Origin: Dolomedes plantarius
Taxonomy: Eukaryota; Arthropoda; Arachnida; Araneae; Dolomedidae
Direction of reading: 5' to 3'
Length of the DNA stretch: 64,000 bases
Assembly: GCA_907164885.2 (NCBI GenBank)
Contig: OU015497.1
Span: 66,937,577 to 67,001,576, forward strand
The position numbers and the translations under genes were made by a program. This document shows positions 10,672 through 24,269 of this stretch, piece by piece (positions within the stretch are counted from its first letter, which is position 1; each line of letters starts with the position of its first letter). The notes beneath the pieces were generated by a model. That model was not told the origin of the DNA and did not search any database. It saw nothing but the letters and a program-made list of their open reading frames with translations.

Positions 10672-11746
10672 CAAGGCTTATCCAGAATAATTGAAACTCC
10701 TTGCATAAGCAGGTATTACGCTCATAATATTGTGTTACAGCAACTATGGCATTTAAAATTGCTTGAATCCTCCTCGGAATATAAGTGGCACATTTAAGTC
10801 ATGAATCGATGTAATTGGCATGCCACACATACTTCAAGGAGAAATTGCGCCAATTGCGAAAGCTATCTAGGATGATAAAAATATTTCCTGTTTTTTAATA
10901 CATACAACATTGGCTTGGGGATCTTTAAATCTGATTATTCTTGAGGTCAGAGAAGGTGTTCAACTTCGTCATTATGATGAAACATCAAATATGCTTTACT
11001 GTTGGAAGGAGGGAGTGTGGGTTGTAAGCTTCTGCCGATATTTTCGACCAGTAAACACGTCCTGAGGTGGATAAGAGCATGAAAGTCGAATAATCTGAAA
11101 TCAATACTTGTTGATAATCAACAGAATTCCGTGTCTTGTGTTTCTGATACCACTGTAGCGCACGTTTTACATTAATATTTGACACCATGAATTTTGGAAA
11201 AGCTGCTAAGGTGAAAATATTTTAGTTTTACTGTTCCCTTCACACTGTATGATTCGAGAATGAATTATGTGCGTGCATATAAAGCACAGAAGTCACATTT
11301 CTCCCAGTGATCGTTCTGTTTGTGATGAAAATTGCCTTTAAATCACCTTAAAACTAATGCTCTATTCTCTCTGTCACCGAGTTTAATTTTCCTTCCTCAA
11401 TCGAGTGTCATAGACAATGTTTTACCACGAACGCTGTACACTATCATGCCGTTAGACGCAGTACTTCCTGATAGCCCCAATGACTTTGATACTGAGGTTG
11501 CCGTAACACTAAATAGGCGCCCACCTTACAATTTGTCCGTTTTGAAACTTTGTCAGGTTGCCCATTTTGTCTCCATCTTGAGCTAATTTTCGCAAAGCCA
11601 AGCTTAAAATACAATTAAACACAGCCTTGAGAACATAAGGTAAACGATTTGACAAAAAATGTGGTTGCTGCTCCTGCAATTAGCTTTTTAATCAACAGGT
11701 AGTAAATTCACTCTTTCACTGTTTCCATTATTTTGGACAACCCCGG
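10672..11746 (-). mobile_element. Tc3-like DNA transposon, internally decayed
   Basis: The terminal inverted repeats of about 28 bp match well. The left end begins CAAGGCTTATCCAGAATAAT. The right end, read inward, begins CCGGGGTTGTCCAAAATAAT. TA lies immediately outside both ends (10670-10671 and 11747-11748), the Tc1/mariner target duplication. A transposase pseudogene fills the minus strand. The left end abuts a TA array (10648-10671). Confidence 0.75.
10740..11565 (-). pseudogene. Tc1/Tc3-type transposase pseudogene
   Basis: On the minus strand the start MGNLTKFQNGQIV (ATG at 11563-11565) is the usual N-terminus before the first helix-turn-helix. A stretch of stops and shifts follows. At 11190-10985 an open frame has ALQWYQKHK, then ISDYSTF, which is the first catalytic Asp block with the following Glu changed to Tyr, then STSGRVYWS and EAYNPHSLLPTVKH. 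At the end, TYIPRRIQAIL near 10790 matches the C-terminus. The second and third catalytic acidic residues are deleted. The family is about 340 residues long. The copy is non-functional. Confidence 0.75.
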
Positions 11747-11748
11747 TA

Positions 11749-12901
11749 GGTACGTGTACCCCCACCCCGTTCCCCCCTCCACACACACACATATACATGC
11801 ATATAACTTTATCACGTATTCACCTAGAACTTAAAATAAAAAGTTTCATGACTTTTATACACTTACTTAGTTTATATTCTGAATGTCATTCTTATTTTAA
11901 GAATTTTCATGATTTAATACAAGACGTAGAGGAAAATGTTATTTTCATATTAATGGAATATATGACATATCTTATATTTTGCTTCATACGTTTTCAAATA
12001 AATGCATCGCTTTTCTGTTTACAGTAGAAGTCACATGGAAATATATTTAATCTTGAAATATATTCCCTCTTAATGCCAGTCTCTGAATATATAAATAGAA
12101 TTTCCTTAGAGTTTTCTGATTATCAGACAGTAATAGAAAACGCCTGAAAATAACAAAATGCAACTATATTTTTATAACTGAAATAGTTAAGACGATCTTT
12201 CAAGCAACAAATATGACGTTTAATCAGAGAGAAAAAGTATATATATAATATTCCTTGTATAGCAAAACAACGAAAGTAATTCCTTCTTCAAAACATATTC
12301 ATTTGCTTTATCTACCTCAAGAGAATGCACTTTTAACTATAGTTATTTAAAAAATATAATTTGCCCTATAACATCTAAACCTAGGGTTATGTGCTGCTTT
12401 CTGTAAATAGAAAAAAAATAATGCACACACACTCATACACACACTCACACACAAACTTGTTTATGAGATGCAATGATTTTATGCTTTCTCTCAGAGGAAT
12501 GTTTAATCTATGGCAGGAATCCAATATAGCTTATAATAATAAGCGAATGAATAATAAGCGTATTCTTTTAGTTTAAAATATGAGTCCATTTCCCAATATG
12601 TAGAAATAATATTGAGAGGAATTTATAAACTATGACTACGTAGTTAATAATGTGGATATTGGAAATCAGTTTAGGGAAACTGGAATTTCATGATATGTGT
12701 GCATATATGTATATAGATAGGATATTTTGTTTTTAAGTCAGCTATAATTTTATTTTCGATAGCAAAAGATATAGTTAAAATGAAACAGAAGGTATGATAC
12801 ATTTATTATGCCCAGACGTGTCACCCAACGTAAATATTTAGTGTTGTAAAATAAAGAGGATCGCAATAGGCTCGATAGAAAAATATTTGCTGTATTGATA
12901 A
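11749..12901. other. AT-rich stretch, nothing recognised
   Basis: It contains a short imperfect CA tract (12423-12453). No coding-like frame was seen. Confidence 0.5.
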
Positions 12902-12910
12902 TTATATATA

Positions 12911-12976
<66 letters not shown>
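12902..12976. repeat. (TA)n microsatellite
   Basis: A nearly pure TA array. Confidence 0.95.
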
Positions 12977-12979
<3 letters not shown>

Positions 12980-13429
12980 TCACAAGATATCAAAAGAATT
13001 ATGTAGTTGGTTTTAAAATATTCAATAAAGTAGTCTGCTGAATTAACTTCTTTTTTTTTTCACGACGAATTTCTTTATAGCATACTAACATATTTTTCTC
13101 TCCATTCTCTGTCGTTATCACGCCATATTTATTAGGGTCTATATTCTCTGAAAACCATTTGCCATTTGCCATTGCCCTGAGACTTTCTGTCAAGTTTATA
13201 ATTGTCAGTAGGTTTTCTTTACACATTCCACTTGTGCATTGTGATTTCATCAGGTCTATATTATCCACATTTTGCACATGGATTGTATTTAAAAAAAAAA
13301 AAAAAAAAACGTAACGAAAATTTTTTTAACGTCCCCGCACGGTCATGTGTCACGGTCATAAACAAAGAACAGCATTACGTTGTCAAACTAGAGAGGGGGA
13401 AATCTAAGCTCGAGTAACTCCGAGTATTA
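12977..13429. other. AT-rich stretch with poly(A)
   Basis: An A19 run lies at about 13290-13309, preceded by a moderately complex sequence with no recognised origin. It may be a retroposed tail, but no source sequence is recognisable. Confidence 0.3.
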
Positions 13430-13442
13430 CTGTGTGTGTGTT

Positions 13443-13536
<94 letters not shown>
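13430..13536. repeat. (TG)n/(TA)n microsatellite
   Basis: TG units, a long TA array and a short CA run directly before the mariner left end. Confidence 0.95.
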
Positions 13537-13538
<2 letters not shown>

Positions 13539-14505
13539 AGGTGCGCCCATAAAGTAACCAGACAAATTTAAAAAAAAGGTGAAAGAATAATCACCTAGCT
13601 AGAAAGAGTGGCATCTCAACTCTTGTTAAAGCCAGTTTAACTGGTTATTTAGTCGTTTGCATATCAAAACGCCGTAGTAATTTTTATTTACTGAGAAGGC
13701 ATTGTACAAAAAAATTTATTTCGGAATGGAACAACATTGTAACATTAAATTTTGTTACAAATTAGGTAAATCTGCTACCGAAACTTTAGAGAGGCTTCGA
13801 ACAGTATATAGTGATGCATCGTTATCAAGAACACAAGTGTATGAGTGGTTCAGCCGGTTTAAATGTGGGCGGGAAAGCATTGAAGATGAAACAAACGCAG
13901 GACACCCTTAAAATTCAAAGAATGAGGAAAATTGGAGAAAATTCGTACTTAAAATCAAAGACTAAAGTGATTCTGATTGCATTTTTTGGTTATAAAGGAC
14001 TTATTCAGCACGAATTTGTTCCTGAAAATCAAACAATTAATCACTATTTTTACAAGTAGGTGCTTTTTCGATTAAGAAACGGGATAAGGCGAGTTAGGAA
14101 GGAACTGTTTTATTCCCGGCAATGTATTCTTTTATACGATAATGATAGGCCCCCTACAGCAATTTCTGTACAACAATATCTTGCTAAGCATTTAACTACA
14201 GTGATAAATCACCCACCATATTCTCCCGACTTATCGCCAGCTGATTTTTTTTCCTTTTTCCGAAGCTAATGAGGACCATGAAAGGACAGAGAGAGAGATT
14301 TGAAAACGTCTCGGAAATGTTACGAGTATTTTCGAACTGTTAGTTCCAACGCCTATAAACAGTGTTTCGATGACTTGAAGAAACGTTGGAAAAATTGAAT
14401 AGACTCCTTTGGTGATTATTTTGAAGGAGTTCAATATATTTGAAGGTGAGTAATATTTTTCATATTTATAAAAAAATTGCCCGGTTACTTTATGGGCCCA
14501 GCCTG
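13537..14505 (+). mobile_element. mariner transposon with internal deletion
   Basis: The left terminus begins CAAGGTGCGCCCATAAAGTA. The right terminus, read inward, begins CAGGCTGGGCCCATAAAGTA. The inverted repeats match over about 28 bp, including the shared CCCATAAAGTAACC. TA follows the right end (14506-14507). The element is 969 bp, against about 1.3 kb for a complete mariner, because the middle of the transposase gene is gone. Confidence 0.85.
13726..14443 (+). pseudogene. mariner transposase pseudogene
   Basis: The N-terminus MEQHCNIKFCYKLGKSATET through SRTQVYEWFSRFK and DETNAGHP (13726-13910) is the mariner HTH DNA-binding region. After a stop the sequence jumps to KVILIAFFGYKGLIQHEFVP (13970-14030), so about 100 residues, including the first catalytic Asp, are missing. 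LYDNDRPPTA holds the second Asp and HPPYSPDLSPADFF the third (a DD34D pattern). NAYKQCFDDLKKRW and DYFEG near 14350-14430 are the C-terminus. At least one stop (14058) and one frameshift (after 14265) also break it. Confidence 0.85.
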
Positions 14506-14507
14506 TA

Positions 14508-14511
14508 TATA

Positions 14512-14560
<49 letters not shown>

Positions 14561-14605
14561 GTGTGTGTGTGTGTGTGCGTGCGTGTGCGTGCATGTGTAT
14601 ATATT
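14508..14605. repeat. (TG)n microsatellite
   Basis: A long TG array with a few TGCG units, starting right after the mariner. Confidence 0.95.
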
Positions 14606-14635
14606 TGTAGGTTATATGTACTTAATGCATTAATG

Positions 14636-14958
14636 CAGGGGTAGTCAACCTTTTTATACCTACCGCCCACTTCTGTAAAACTACGTAGTAGGATTGCATT
14701 ATTTTTGCGTTTTAATTTGTGACCCGTTATGAGATATAAGCACTAAAAAATTTTATGAAAAACCTTATGGGAATGTTTTTCAGTAATGCTACGAAAATTT
14801 TTTAAACAATACTTTAAAAAATTTCCATTTCAGTGTTTTTAAAAAGTCAGCTAAATTAGAAAAGGAAAGTGCTTCAGTATCGGACGACACCCCTACCGCC
14901 CACCATGAAAGCTGGAACGCCCACTAGTGGGCGGTAGGGACTAGGTTGACTACCAGTG
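14636..14958. mobile_element. hAT-type MITE
   Basis: Left terminus CAGGGGTAGTCAACCT; the right terminus contains AGGTTGACTACCAGTG, its near reverse complement. Subterminal CTACCGCCCACTT and AGTGGGCGGTAG are also inverted. The flanks CATTAATG and GGTTAATG share 6 of 8 bases, consistent with the 8-bp target duplication of hAT elements. There is no coding sequence; a related autonomous hAT would have mobilised it. Confidence 0.65.
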
Positions 14959-14966
14959 GGTTAATG

Positions 14967-16020
14967 TATACACAAAGCAAAACACAATTATGCGTAGCAC
15001 TATAAAATCTAATTATACTTAAAAAAAGAATTTAGAAGTTCAGTAATCTTTTTTTAGAAAAAAGTACCTATTCAAGTGAAGACGAAATGTATTTAGCAGT
15101 GCGCATATGTTTAGAGATAAGTTAAAGAGCGAGAAATATAGATTTCTTCTATTTTGGTATATTTCCCAAATTCTTCAAAGCAATAATAAAGTATTTGATA
15201 GCTCTAAATTTTCTTCTAAAAATTTTGAGCAAAAAAAAAAAAGGCAACTATCAAAAGAAAATAAGAAAAAAAATCTCATCTATGGATTGATCACAGATTG
15301 TAATTTTTTATGCACGTAGCTTCATAGTTATAAACGTTCCTTTGGGATATATTGTTCAGACTTTGATAAAATAATTTAAAAGACAGTGACATAATTGTGG
15401 TTTTAATTTTTTGGTGAATTTCCAGAATATATGTGGTTTGTAATCACCCTTATAGTGGAACTAGAGATCTTTTAAGTGGATTTCATGTACAAAATGTACT
15501 TTTCGCATCATTTAGAATTTTAACATTAACCTAGCTAAATATTTTTGTGATAGCGTACGTAATTTTGCAACTACTTAAGTTTAAAGTTATTGCGTGTAAT
15601 ATACAGTTCTTATTATTTGCTTTTATTAACAATAAATGCCACAATAAAGGAATTATCAGACATGTGTTTGTTTTACATTGTTCAACGTTACATTAATGCC
15701 ATACTAACGTATCGGAACCTTTACACTCTGCGGTTATTTCAACGATTTCACTCTGCGGTTATTTCAACTACCATATCCATTATATATATATAATATAAAT
15801 AAAATGAGAAATAAATATAGCATAAAATTTTTGTTTTAGATCATATCATTGTTAAAATATATATTAAAGATAAAGAAATAATCGGAATCTTCAATTTCAC
15901 AGTTTGAAGAAGAGGAAAATAAAACTTTCTCAAAAGTTTTCTACGATTTTCCGATTTTAACTGAAATGCTATTAACGTTTTAATTTATTTCCAGTTAAGT
16001 TGGGGGGGGGGCTAACGCCT
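14967..16020. other. AT-rich stretch with one short direct repeat
   Basis: CACTCTGCGGTTATTTCAAC occurs at 15724 and 15749 (25-bp period). Nothing else was recognised. Confidence 0.5.
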
Positions 16021-16037
16021 ATATATATATATATATA

Positions 16038-16788
16038 CTAGGGGCTTCGCCCCTAGGCTCGCTACGCTCGCTCCTCTGGTGAATCAAGTGAATGAATGAC
16101 TCAATAGTTGTCTACAGCGATTGAGTCATTCATTTGTTTACAGTTGAAGCTCCCCCCCCCCTCCCGGCGAAATGGATGAAGCCGGCGTATGGGTGAAAAA
16201 TCGGATCTTCTTTCATGTCCTTCTGCAAAGGAAGCGAATGAGAAGATTTTTTTAAGTATTTCTTTAAAATTCAATTAAAAATCGAAATTTTAAGATAGAG
16301 ACTTGAAATGAAGTTTATATGAATGAGAAAGCTTTCATCTTTCAGTTGATATAAATATTTTCTTTGTAACATAATAAGTCTGAGAGCATCAAATTTATAT
16401 ATCTCGAAACGCATAAATTTTTCCAAAAAGTGGGTTTTCAATTTTAATAAAAATATCAGTCTGTTTTAAATTATTTTTAAACAAATGAGGTCTTGTTTGA
16501 AGGAGAAATGTCTGTAGTCTTAGATTGTAAAAAAAAAAATTCTACGATCCTTTTTTGGCGAGTTATCGTAATCTGAACATGAAAAGTCAATATTTTCCCA
16601 CAAAACATAAAATAAAAAAAAATTAAAGTTCGACGAATATGAGACATGTCTTACTTTCTTCCCCACATTGTTCTGCATCGATTGGTATCGGTCTCGACCC
16701 CATACCCCCAGCGGTTTCGGAGGAGATAGCGTGACAAGCTTTTGACAGCGGCGGCTGCGGCAGCGGCAGTTACTTTCTTTTAGAATAG

Positions 16789-16793
<5 letters not shown>
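16038..16793 (-). mobile_element. non-autonomous Helitron, 756 bp
   Basis: On the minus strand it starts TCCCTCTATTCTAAAAGAAA at 16793 and ends CCTAGGGGCGAAGCCCCTAG at 16038. The end forms a GC-rich terminal hairpin followed by CTAG. It lies between A and T. There is no coding capacity. The 5' part includes a CTGCCGCTGCC-type repeat. TA arrays touch both ends. Confidence 0.6.

Positions 16794-16834
<41 letters not shown>
16794..16834. repeat. (TA)n microsatellite
   Basis: A TA array abutting the Helitron 5' end. Confidence 0.95.
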
Positions 16835-16838
<4 letters not shown>

Positions 16839-19240
16839 GTATTAAAAGAACTATGTTTATTGGAATTAAAATTGGATTAACAAACAACGAATAGTTTTCT
16901 ATAAACCTTTTTAACTATTACTCTTTTGAAATATAATATTGGGGATGGTTACGAGATATTACATTTACTCGTAACCAATGGTTTTCAAAAAATGTCTATT
17001 GACTTAAAGCAGGGGTTACTTTTTACTTCGCAATCGATTAATACGTTACATTTCTAGGTACAGAATTTTTGTTAAAATCGCAGTTGTGTTGTCCTTGCGC
17101 AGTTTTCTTATTATATTTGCGTTTTATGAAATATCACAAAATTTAAACGCATTAAAAATTTATGTGCCAAATCTAATTAATGCAAAGACTATTGTCGCAA
17201 TGCACAGGTAAATTGAATTATTTATTCTTACAAGCGCATCACTGCTCTTGCTGTTTATAATTTTATGTAAAAACATGATTTACTTTCTAAAGCCTCTGTT
17301 AAAAGGAATATATTCAATACAATTGTCTAACTTTTGAATCCAGCATCTCCTGTGGGGGCACCCAAGGGAGCACATATCTATATTTTGAAATGTATTATTT
17401 AGAAAGATAATAAAAAAACTCATTTTTCCATAGTTACGCATTTGAAATACTCGACTGACAATGCCACTGAATACATGATAATCGTTTCGTAAATCGAGAA
17501 TATTCATAATTAACAAAGTGGTCCTTTGTTCCCAAAATGAATCAATAGGCAATGAAACAGATATATTCTTATCATACTACACTATTTAGTTTTAAAAAAA
17601 TGTTGATTTTAGAAAAGTTTTTACTTTAAAAAAAAAAAAAAGATCTTCACTTAGAGAGATCATATATATCTAGATTGTTGTCAAAGTAACTCGCAATTAA
17701 AGAATCTTGAAACACATAAAGTAATTGATTTAATATATTTTATAAAAGATTAAATGTAGAAAAATATTTACTACTAATTTCCATAATACTGCATCGAGAT
17801 CATAATATATTAATCAATAAATTTGATAACGAAAGAATAACGTATCAGTAGGCAAAAACTGAAGTAATACTAAGGTGCTTATCCAAATTTAAACCTTTTT
17901 TGATCAGTTGGTTGTAAACAGAGACTCTCATTTCAGATATATTTAGCATATAAATTTTATTGCAATTAAAGCAGGATAGATGTGCCCCATCATTTTATAT
18001 ATAAAAACATATTAGCGCATAAATTCTAGAGGCAGACCACAGCGATCCTCGATGAAGGATGTCTAATTACCTTAACTAAAATCAGTTTTCACAAATTTCT
18101 ATAATATTAAAGTGTGTTGTCTAATACATGTAATGATCAAATGAAGTAAAAGGTCATATTACATCTTTAGTGTTACGTTGAACTAGTAGTTCGTCTAAAA
18201 AGAAATAAGCATTAACGGTGTTTTATAGGAGATTTATCTGTTTTACGAACACCTGTTTAATTACAATATTGTCATTAACGAGTATATGGATGCTCGTGAC
18301 AGCTGATTATGTGATATAGTTCAGAGTCAAAAAATGAAAGTAATATATTCCAATGATGACAAAGCCGCGAAAAAGCGCTAATTAAACAGAGTAGACTGTC
18401 CAGAAGGAATTATCGATAAGCTGTATGTCATAGATCTGAATACATCCTCGATATTGACGAATCAGAGTTTACAATTTATCGGGCACGCAAATTACGATGC
18501 GGTAACGTTTTCACTTATATTTTAAACATTGATACCTTAAGAAATTTTATTATTTTTCATTTCTCTATTGTCTTTATTGGGACAGTGTATTTTGCAGTTA
18601 AATGTTATAATAACATTTCATCCAAATAGCATTCAAAAAGGAAAGGAAACATATTGCAGTATTCAGGGAAGGAGATACATAAAATTTCCCGTAAGCAATT
18701 TTTGTCGAACGATTTATCTTCTTCTGTTTTGTATGTTTGTTTACAAAACGAGAAATATATACCTAGAAGAAGTAGAGTAAGTAGAACAGTTACTATATTT
18801 CTGATCCCAAGAACTTAACGGCAAATAACCAAATTTCATAGAGTACGGAAAATAATAAGGTTATAAAATTAATTGGAAATATTGACATTTCTTTATAGCA
18901 CCGAAGTAGTAATTGATGTCTTTTTCCAGTCACAGAAAGTGAGGGTGATTTACAATGCTCATCACTGAGAAATTAGTGCAGTGATATGCAGCGACGTCAA
19001 GGTGTGATTTACCAGTGAAGTCACAGTAACTGATATGTGGCATCACATAGTGACTAGATAGAATCCAGCTGCTGAAACGTCTTAGTGAAGTCACTAGAAA
19101 AAAAACATTAGAGGAATTAGTTTGTAAGGTTGAAATTTTGTCGTCGTTACTGTCACCAGGGCGGATCGCTTTCATTGATGTCGACATGACAGCTAATCAA
19201 TTAGAGATACTCCTCCCTGAAGTTGGAAATATAATAATAT
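16835..19240. other. AT-rich stretch, nothing recognised
   Basis: Two longer open frames on the minus strand (17280-17552 and 18930-19187) have no family motif. The second region is less AT-rich and contains many GTGA/TCAC words, perhaps an old element. Confidence 0.4.
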
Positions 19241-19264
19241 AACAGAAAAAGTATCTGAACGTCC

Positions 19265-19580
19265 CTGGTTCGAGGCTCGTCGCTGCAAATCTACCGCCGT
19301 GTTCACTAATGGTGGCTGGGGCACGTAAAATAGGGCGTGGCTACAATCTCCTCCATGTTCTCAAATTTACCTCTGGAGGTGCGGGGTCAAGTGTTCCGGT
19401 CTCGTCACTTGGCTTGGTTCAAAATTACGTTACCGGACATTTAGCCAAGTCGGACTCCGACCCTTGCGGTGCTATTAAAAACCGGAGCCGCACCTTCATC
19501 GCCCATAGCCTTCGGGACTTGACCTGATGTTACATGTCGGTCAAGGGGCATCAGCTACAACAGCAACAACAACAGAAAAA
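19265..19580 (+). repeat. dispersed repeat with CAA-rich tail
   Basis: A clearly GC-richer block begins near CCTGGTTCGAGGC, which contains a box B-like GGTTCGAG, and ends in a CAACAGCAACAACAACAG tail. A sharp composition change plus a simple tail suggests a retroposed SINE or a truncated non-LTR element. Recognition as a widespread spider repeat is from memory and unverified. Confidence 0.45.
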
Positions 19581-19889
19581 GTATGTCGCCATTTCCACAC
19601 TCTTTCTTAGACTATCAGTTAAAACTTTTAAATACCATTTAGCTACTGTCATCTAACAACAATGGTAAATGTCTTAAGATTTGGAAAAAGGTGACTTAAC
19701 AGTCACTGTTACAATTCATACCAAAGATGTCCTGTATCACTGAGAAAAAGAATCTAAATATTTTATTATCAATATCTTTAACATTCACATTTTTCTTAAC
19801 AAAATCAAATTATTACTAATATGCCTGAAGCATCATCTCGTCTATCTTTAAAAACTTCATAGAAATGATTATACGGCAAGGAGATTACT

Positions 19890-20390
19890 AGGCTGCCACA
19901 CAAAAGCTCCATTTACTGTTATTCATTCTACTCCGCACTTGGACCATTTCAGGAGATTTGGTAGCGGTTTTATCGGAATTCCCACTCTCTTCACCACTAA
20001 GGCTGTCAAATTCTTTAACGTCATGTGTTTGTTGCTCTTAGCACTTTCTGTCATCAACCAAGGTTACTTCGGTGAACAAACTGTACAACAGTTAAACCAT
20101 GAAAGTTGTTACAACTAAAGTTAGACTTTTATATGGTTCAATCATGAAAATATCTAGTACTAACGTAAAATCACTAGGTTCTGCCATTATTATTATTATG
20201 GGATAATTATTTAGGAGATATTTTGCCATATCATCCAACTCAAAGCTCTTAACAATTTTATTCTCTGTATTTTTTTCATTATTTAGCTGCCTGGCTTTGT
20301 AAATAGGCTGAAATGATAGAACCCAATTATGCAATTTTAGGTTAAAAATGTTTTCCTCATTGACAGAGTGAAGCCCAGAATTAGTCATAT
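19890..20390 (-). other. unrecognised coding-like region
   Basis: On the minus strand a 98-codon frame (20388-20092, beginning MTNSGLHSVNEENIF) is followed by a second open stretch (about 20045-19895) rich in Ser, Glu and Asp, with HDVKEFDSLSGEESGNSDK. I do not recognise either, and no splice sites were confirmed. It may be a decayed transposase or chance. Confidence 0.15.
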
Positions 20391-20399
20391 CGAAACAAA

Positions 20400-21328
<929 letters not shown>

Positions 21329-21572
21329 AATAAATTCATTCCCTTGAATATATTCATTCAATGTAGATATGTATACGCTTAAATTTGCAGAAAACAGACA
21401 TTGCATAGTTCCACTCATATAACAAATGTCATTCTGTACTACACAGATAATAGGAAACAGATGAAAAACCAAATGTAAATTTCTTACCAAGGTAAAATCA
21501 CAGATAGAATTTTTATAATATTTACACACCCTTTTATAAATCTATGTTACCCCCCCTGTCTCTTTCTTTCTC

Positions 21573-21587
21573 TGTGTGTATATATAC

Positions 21588-21676
<89 letters not shown>
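21573..21676. repeat. (TG)n/(TA)n microsatellite abutting a Helitron end
   Basis: Short TG and CATA units, then a long TA array that ends exactly at the CTAG at 21677. Confidence 0.95.
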
Positions 21677-21677
<1 letters not shown>

Positions 21678-21699
21678 TAGATGAAGTACCCGGCGTTGC

Positions 21700-23330
21700 C
21701 CGGATTTTTAAGAAGGTTTGTTAACCGAAATCAATTTAAATACTTAACACAGTATAAATTGCATAGCCAAAAAAAAGCATGTGAAATATTATACATATCT
21801 CAGTATTTTGGTAGATGCAGTCTTTCATCATTGTACCACTAAAAGCTGTAAAGCAAAAATGTCAAATTGTGGAATGTTTGTTAACCAAAATCAATTTAAA
21901 AACTTAACACAGTATAAATTCCATAGCCAAAAAAAAGCATGTGAAATATTATACATATCTCAGTATTTTGATAGATGCAGTCTTTCATCATTGTACCACT
22001 AAAAGCTGTAAAGTAAAAATGTCAAATTGTGGAATGTTTGTTAACAAAATCAATTTAAAATCTAAACAATTTAGCAAGATTTAACCTTCTATCTTTGGAG
22101 CAAAAGAAGCTGATAAGTAAAACATAAAATATACATACATTTATAATAAACCACTAAAAGCTGAAAAAGAAAAATGTCAAATTGTCTTTTGGAAAGTAAA
22201 GCTGAAAAGTAAAAATGTCAATTTGTCGAATGTTTGTTAACCAAAATCAATTTAAAAACTAAACACAGTATAAATAACATAGAAAAATAAGCATGTGAAA
22301 TGTTATACACCCAAATAATAAAAAAAAAATCCAATATAAAAATATATAAATTTATAATTAACTCCTCAGAATTCATCTAGATTTAACCTTACATCTTTGG
22401 AGCAAAAGAAGCTGAAAAGTAAAACAAAATATATACATTTATAATAAACCACTAAAAGCTGAAAAGGAAAAAATGTCAAATTATCTCTTGGAAAGTTAAG
22501 AGTTTTAAAAAGTAAAGCTGAAAAGTAAAAATGTCATTTTGTCGAATGTGTGTTAAACAAAATTGATTAAAAAAGTAAACACAGCATAAATAACATTTAA
22601 AAAAAAACATGTGAAATGTTATACACATCTCAGAATTTTAGTAGATTCAGCCTTTCATTTTTCAAGTTTAAATTAAAAATGTCAAATTGTCTAATGTTCG
22701 TTAACAAAAAGTAATTTAAAAACTAAACACAGTATAAATAACATAGATTTAATAACAGTATAAATATCATAAAATATATACATTTATAATAAATCACTAA
22801 AAGCTTAAAAGCAAAAATGTCTAATTGTCCATATAAATACCTCCATAAATGCAGGATTCTGTAGCCAAAAAAATATATAAATAAAGTATTAAAGCATTGG
22901 TTAAAGGCACTGACTGATGAAAAAATTAACAGAAATCTGCAATTTGGGCTACACGCACCATAAATGCAAGATTCTGTAGCAATAATAGAAACATCCTGTC
23001 CATAATAAACTCCATATAAATCTCTGTTCAATTAAACTGATCCAAATATTATCTCAAGTACCTTCATAAACTATGTTTCTCGTTTCTTGATTCGGGGTTC
23101 AATATGAATGTTTGTTAACGAAAGTCAACTTAAAAACTAAACACAGTATAAATAACATAGGAAAAAAACATGTGAAATGTTATACACATCTCAGAATTTA
23201 GATAGATTCAGCCTTTCATCACTAAAAGCTGAAAAGTAAAAATGTCAAATTGTCTTTTGCCTTGTGAACTCTGCATGAAAAATTAAGCACAGTATAAATA
23301 ACATAGTATAAAAAAGAGATAGGAAATGTC
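21700..23330. repeat. degenerate minisatellite family A
   Basis: Modules recur many times with insertions and deletions: CACAGTATAAATAACATAG, CATGTGAAATGTTATACAC, CACTAAAAGCTGAAAAGTAA and AAATGTCAAATTGTC followed by GAATGTTTGTTAAC. The full unit is roughly 160-190 bp. One clean pair starts near 21715 and 21880. It lies just inside the Helitron-type 3' end. Confidence 0.75.
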
Positions 23331-23349
23331 ATACACATCAATACTAAAA

Positions 23350-24266
23350 AACAACGAATAAATTTTGGTTCTAATTGACTCTTAGTGTGCTTCACTCTTG
23401 AAAATAGTTGTTCACAGATGTACGTGCTTCCAAACGTTGATGACCAGAATAACGCTTGACTATGCAGTGAAGGATATTTATATCTGGGCAGGTATGATTT
23501 ATGAGTACAACAAAGAGACTCTATTGAATTTCTCTTTAAGTTAGATGTCAGATTGCAAATCTATGCATTCCATTTGACAATTTGCTAGCATTATATCTAT
23601 ATCGACTGTAAATAGAGTAGAAAACATGCAAAAAATAATTGTTTATTTCCCCCAAAGTCCTGAAATCAATTTTAAATTCTTGTACTAAATCGGAAAGTAG
23701 GGCTAAGTATTTTGTAACATTTTTAGAATTGTGCTTGGTCAGCGTCTCGAAACGCAAAAAAATTTTAACATTTAATTTGGCTTGCCATAATTTCAACTTC
23801 GTGGATTTTGCACTGAAGTAAAATCCATGAAGTGACGGGTGTTTGAGTCATTTAAATGGGCATTCAGATCTATCAAAATCTGCAAGCCAGTTATCATAAA
23901 GTTCTGGCACAGATTACTTTTCAATATCATAAACAATTTGATATCAGCAAGTAGGCTAAAAAACCTTTTTAATATTTTCTCCACTGAGCTACCTTATTTC
24001 TTAAAAGTATTGCCATATTCAGCATCCAAGCTTTTAAGAAATTCCTGAAACTGGCTTATGAATCAATCCCCAAGCCTTCATAAAATTCACCATTTTGAAG
24101 ATGATTTGCATAACATGGTCCATTTTTCTCCTTTTCTGCATTCCTTTTTATATCAAGGCAGGCTATTAATTTTTTTTCGCTTTGAGCTCTCTCTCAATAA
24201 CACTCTGGGCCACACTAACACTTGCTTTGGGCCGCATGCAGCCTGCGGGCTGGACACCCCTGTATA
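23350..24266 (-). pseudogene. hAT transposase pseudogene (ZBED/GTF2I-repeat type)
   Basis: The minus strand begins with a hAT-like terminus CAGGGGTGTCCAGCCCGC (24249-24266). Then come shifted frames: VNFMKAWGLIHKPVSG near 24080, EKILKRFFSLLADIKLFMIL (about 23980-23920), LNAHLNDSNTRHFMDF near 23860, KLWQAKLNVKIFLRFETLTK (about 23795) and, in the C-terminal dimerisation domain, STYICEQLFSRVKHTKSQ near 23430. This order fits the second half of hAT transposases of the ZBED5/FAM200 kind. The N-terminal half is deleted and the other terminus was not found. Several stops and shifts confirm decay. Confidence 0.65.
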
Positions 24267-24269
24267 GGT

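Noticed and set aside
14485..14670. A Thr-His repeat protein on the minus strand
   Set aside because: It is a translation of the (TG)n microsatellite.
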